Both the position numbers and the translations under genes were made by a program. A stretch of 64,000 bases of DNA, taken from JARLFX01 sp036404255 (GTDB lineage: Bacteria; Acidobacteriota; Terriglobia; Terriglobales; Acidobacteriaceae). A model generated the notes under the pieces. The model saw only the letters and a list, made by a program, of their open reading frames with translations, did no database searches and was not told where the DNA came from. Position 1 is the first letter of the stretch; the number at the start of each line of letters is the position of its first letter. The stretch is taken from assembly GCA_036404255.1 (NCBI GenBank), contig DASWOP010000250.1, positions 1-64,000 on the forward strand, given 5' to 3'. Below, in pieces: positions 61,190 to 64,000 of the stretch.

Positions 61190-63559
61190 CTAAGGCCTCT
61201 GGCCAATCTTGCCTGCTTTGACGGCAAGAGCCATTGGAGTGATAACTGGTGCAGCCTGTCCCACAAGAACCGTCACATAATTAATAACCGTACCGCCGGT
61301 ATTTGTGTTGTTCATCATCCATACATTGCCGGAGAGATCGATTCCGAGACCGCGCGAGTTGCGAAGAATCGGAGAAGCGGTCGTGCCGCCGCCGTTCGCC
61401 GCCCCTGTCGTATAGCCAGTTGTGCCCGCAAGCGAGGTAATCACTGGCGGATTAACTCCATCAGCACTAGCAGAAAGTACGGGAATAACAGCGCCGGTCC
61501 CATTAGCAATCCAGGCATGATTGGCGCCATCCACGGCAACGGTGTAGCCCAAGTTCACGCCGCCAAAATTAGCCGCTGTGGTAATAGAACCTGCACTCGT
61601 ATTAGGAATGGAGCCATCGGTTTTACTAACCACAAGGTAGGTTACCGTGCTGGCGTTTGCCCCAGAAGAACCGTCGTTCACTACCCAGAGATTATTGTTG
61701 GCATCAACGGCGATGCCCAGAGGATTATTGACTGCGGCAGCAAAGGTATCGTTTGGAGTGATGGGATTAGTAGCAGAAGTGCAATCCACTGTGCTCGTCG
61801 TTATGGGACTTTTTGAGGTCTGAGTAGCCGTAGTGTTCGCCGGGAACTGGAAGATAGCACCGTAATTTATTGAACTAATTTGGCATGCCTGACGAGTTAC
61901 TACCCACACAAAGGGCCCCGCAGGATTCGTATCCACGGCCAGAAACTCCGGATATGCGCTGATCGTGGTGCCGCTTGTGAGGGTGCTCCCGGAGTTCGCA
62001 AAAACGCCGAATGGTTTGGAGCTCGTAGCGACAAACACATTGTTACTTCCATCCACCGCGAGGTTATACGGCTGAGTATAGGTAAAATAACCGGAGGTCG
62101 TGCCACCTGCAGCCTGGCCAGCAGCCAGAGAGCCGGTCACTTTTACTACCGTCTGTGCAGCCGGGCTTCCAGAAGACGTTTCGAAGGTATTGCCAATCCA
62201 TGCATTATTACCAAGATCGACAGCTACACCTTTTGGACCGCCGCTGCTGGTACTTTCAGTGAGCGTGTGTGTGGCTCCCTGCGTGGCTGTAGTGGTAAGG
62301 CCGCCACTAGCGGTGTAGGACGTGATTGGCTGGGTAATAATTCTGCCATCGGGAGCGACTTCAGCGAGATTAGGCTGGGCGACGACTACCGGTCCCGTAG
62401 TGTTATAGGCCCCATTACTTGTGATCCAACCATTTCCATATGTATCAAAGGCAATGGCAATGGGCGACTGAAGTGCAGTTGCGCTGGAACTAGTGAGTGG
62501 CTGCAAGCCTACTGCAACTGTCCAATCTTTCGGTGCCGCACTGAGTCCAGGGAATGGTGGCGTTGCCGTGGCATGTGCAAAGAGCGCTGAGATATTATTC
62601 ATCGGATTCTGCGCCATATACCAGGCAGCTTGAATCGTATCTGCGGCAATCGTCGAACTGGCTGGGGTCGCATCATTCATTAGCGTTGCGCAATTCGTAC
62701 TACTTATCGGATCTGTATTGACGCAATAAGCGAGAATGTCAGCGATGGTATAAATCTTGGCATACTCCGGCGTGGCCCAACTATTCTTCGGCGGATTGGA
62801 ACTGCCGAGTGAGATATCGACAAGATTGGGAACCATATTGAATGCATTCACCATTCCCTGCACCGCCGATTGAACACCGCTACCACCGTATCCACCTGCA
62901 GGCCCGCTTGGTGCACCTATGCTTGGCGCCAAATAGTTGCCCGGAGCCGGCGCAGCCATAAACTGCTGCAACGCCCATACGGTGGCAACGGTTGTGACCT
63001 CATTGATGTTGACAAAAGGAACATTGCCCGCAAGTGTGCCAGTAGACGGACAGGCCCCCAGGGCCGCGATAAGTGCGATGTACTGGTTGTTAACTGTTCC
63101 ACCTAGTCCGGGATTGCCACCAGTAGCCAGTGCATATACCTGCTGTCCTTCCGTGCATGTATAGTCGCCTGTAATCGTGAAAACGCCGGTAGCATCCGTC
63201 TGAGGCAGCGACGTGCACGTCCCTCCGCTACAGCCCTGCGCCCCGCCAGGATAATAACTGCCTGAAGGAATAAGAGGTATGGCTCCGACACCATAGTCGC
63301 CAGTGCTGGAGCCCGATGAAGGCATTGGCGGCGCGCCCGCGGCATAAAGTTGAATTGTGGCACCGACAATAGGAAGATTCCCTCCATAGACACTTCCGCG
63401 CAAGTTGACCGAGGAGTTCAAAGATGATGTCGAGCCGCCGCTCAAACTAAATTCGCCCATTGCACACCCTGCGAGAGCGCAAAGTTGAAGCAGAGCGATC
63501 GATTGTGCGATACGGAAAACTAATTGCGCGGACGAACGAAACATCGTTGCTTTGGTCAT
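61190..63559 (-). CDS. NHL-repeat lipoprotein (third paralogue)
   Basis: 789 residues from ATG 63559, with GAGGACT upstream; a lipobox LCALAGC gives Cys32. The plan is that of the lipoproteins at 9.9 and 25.4 kb: beta sandwich with NLPIVGATIQLYAAG and GVFTITGDYTCTEGQQV, helical part with FVNINEVTTVATVWALQQFM and GMVNAFNMVPNLVDI, a PPFPGLSAAPKDWTVAV linker, and NHL blades such as IAIDTYGNGW-like, GVAVDLGNNAWIGN and GIAVDANNNLWVVNDG. It is co-transcribed with the GDSL esterase. Likely an outer-membrane surface protein. Confidence 0.8.
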   Translation of the reverse strand: MTKATMFRSSAQLVFRIAQSIALLQLCALAGCAMGEFSLSGGSTSSLNSSVNLRGSVYGGNLPIVGATIQLYAAGAPPMPSSGSSTGDYGVGAIPLIPSGSYYPGGAQGCSGGTCTSLPQTDATGVFTITGDYTCTEGQQVYALATGGNPGLGGTVNNQYIALIAALGACPSTGTLAGNVPFVNINEVTTVATVWALQQFMAAPAPGNYLAPSIGAPSGPAGGYGGSGVQSAVQGMVNAFNMVPNLVDISLGSSNPPKNSWATPEYAKIYTIADILAYCVNTDPISSTNCATLMNDATPASSTIAADTIQAAWYMAQNPMNNISALFAHATATPPFPGLSAAPKDWTVAVGLQPLTSSSATALQSPIAIAFDTYGNGWITSNGAYNTTGPVVVAQPNLAEVAPDGRIITQPITSYTASGGLTTTATQGATHTLTESTSSGGPKGVAVDLGNNAWIGNTFETSSGSPAAQTVVKVTGSLAAGQAAGGTTSGYFTYTQPYNLAVDGSNNVFVATSSKPFGVFANSGSTLTSGTTISAYPEFLAVDTNPAGPFVWVVTRQACQISSINYGAIFQFPANTTATQTSKSPITTSTVDCTSATNPITPNDTFAAAVNNPLGIAVDANNNLWVVNDGSSGANASTVTYLVVSKTDGSIPNTSAGSITTAANFGGVNLGYTVAVDGANHAWIANGTGAVIPVLSASADGVNPPVITSLAGTTGYTTGAANGGGTTASPILRNSRGLGIDLSGNVWMMNNTNTGGTVINYVTVLVGQAAPVITPMALAVKAGKIGQRP

Positions 63560-63598
63560 GGACTTGAGTCCTCTAATGGCGCTTGGGGATGGAAGCAA

Positions 63599-64000
63599 TT
63601 GCGTTTACAACTTGCATACAGCCCGGTTTCCAATCGAACAAAACGATAAGAGGGCCCGTATAGGACATGCAATGCTCAGAACGCCTCAAGTTGTGTAGTT
63701 TCCGACTATTGCCCTGACTGCGTTGCGAAATGTGCTGAGCATTAATGTGCACTCATGCCCGTTTTTCTTGACGGTAGTGCTGATGAGAGAGTGTGCACCG
63801 ACAGAAATTTAGACATGTATGCGAGTTGTAATTGCGCAAGGATACAAGCTGTCATAACAATGGGTACGGCTGAAAAGTACCAGAGGTCGATTAGTCTGTA
63901 CATTGCCTCTTCCACTCCGGCGCAACTAGTGTTGCTGGGTTCCCGAAAGGCCGACTGTGGCCGGCCTTAAATACAAGAATTCGGCTAATCCTTTACGCAT
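63599..64000. other. Right-edge region upstream of the third NHL lipoprotein
   Basis: No supported gene; it should contain the lipoprotein promoter on the minus strand. Near the right end an inverted repeat (AAGGCCG, eight-base loop, CGGCCTT; about 63948-63969) could fold into a GC-rich hairpin without a T-tail. Confidence 0.4.

Noticed and set aside
63755..63970. 71-codon open frame at the right edge
   Set aside because: It has no ribosome-binding site and no recognisable motif, and runs through a GC-rich hairpin.
1..64000. CRISPR array, rRNA operon or intact tRNA genes
   Set aside because: No regularly spaced direct repeats, no rRNA-like sequence and no complete cloverleaf were noticed by eye. 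A tRNAscan or repeat-finder run would be needed to exclude short or divergent cases.

Overview
The window looks like the chromosome of an Acidobacteriota (Terriglobia) soil bacterium. The evidence is indirect: an Oar-type TonB-dependent receptor with an N-terminal carboxypeptidase-regulatory domain, several giant NHL-repeat exported proteins and lipoproteins, Tat-exported glycoside hydrolases, and moderately high GC. No rRNA or other marker gene is present, so a genus cannot be given.

Layout. 1-4.2 kb: the 3' part of mutS, then anmK and a solute-binding lipoprotein in an overlapping run. 4.6-8.3 kb: two insertion sequences, an IS21-type element with a frameshifted istA and an apparently intact IS1595/IS1016-type element with perfect ends and an 8-bp target duplication. 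8.4-25.3 kb: a polysaccharide/amino-sugar locus with GH29 fucosidase, an NHL lipoprotein, a sulfatase-AgaS-PfkB-mutarotase operon, a PL5-like lyase, GH105 hydrolase, a GatZ/KbaZ-type protein, an amidohydrolase, a DeoR regulator and a GH79 glucuronidase. 25.4-40 kb: one long leftward run of MFS sugar porter, TonB receptor, two giant NHL proteins (one ending in a hyaluronidase-like domain), an NHL lipoprotein and the GH79 gene. 40.5-48.3 kb: a secreted hyaluronidase-like protein, a decayed anaerobic sulfatase maturase, a DeoR regulator and a GlcNAc operon (SIS deaminase/isomerase, kinase, GH20 hexosaminidase, frameshifted nagA).

Together 8-48 kb reads as a utilisation locus for a sulfated, uronic-acid- and hexosamine-containing polymer resembling a glycosaminoglycan (chondroitin or hyaluronan type). 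Outside the cell a lyase, hyaluronidase-like enzymes, sulfatase, GH29, GH79, GH105 and GH20 would break it down; the TonB receptor and MFS porter would import products; GalN and GlcN would enter metabolism through the AgaS/GatZ and SIS/NagA routes. The two DeoR regulators are natural candidates to sense the sugar phosphates. The substrate is inference.

48.3-50.9 kb: consecutive broken genes (thioesterase, sensor kinase, response regulator). 51.4-56.7 kb: a small type III polyketide synthase cluster (synthase, methyltransferase, FAD oxidoreductase) with a DUF2306-like membrane protein, an unknown exported protein and YceI. 57.2 kb: cold-shock protein. 57.5-60.1 kb: mobile-element debris, namely a decayed serine recombinase abutting an orphan 3' half of tRNA-Glu, a nested palindrome, a VapBC-like pair with an operator-like repeat, and two paralogous small regulator-like genes. 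60.3-63.6 kb: a GDSL hydrolase and a third NHL lipoprotein.
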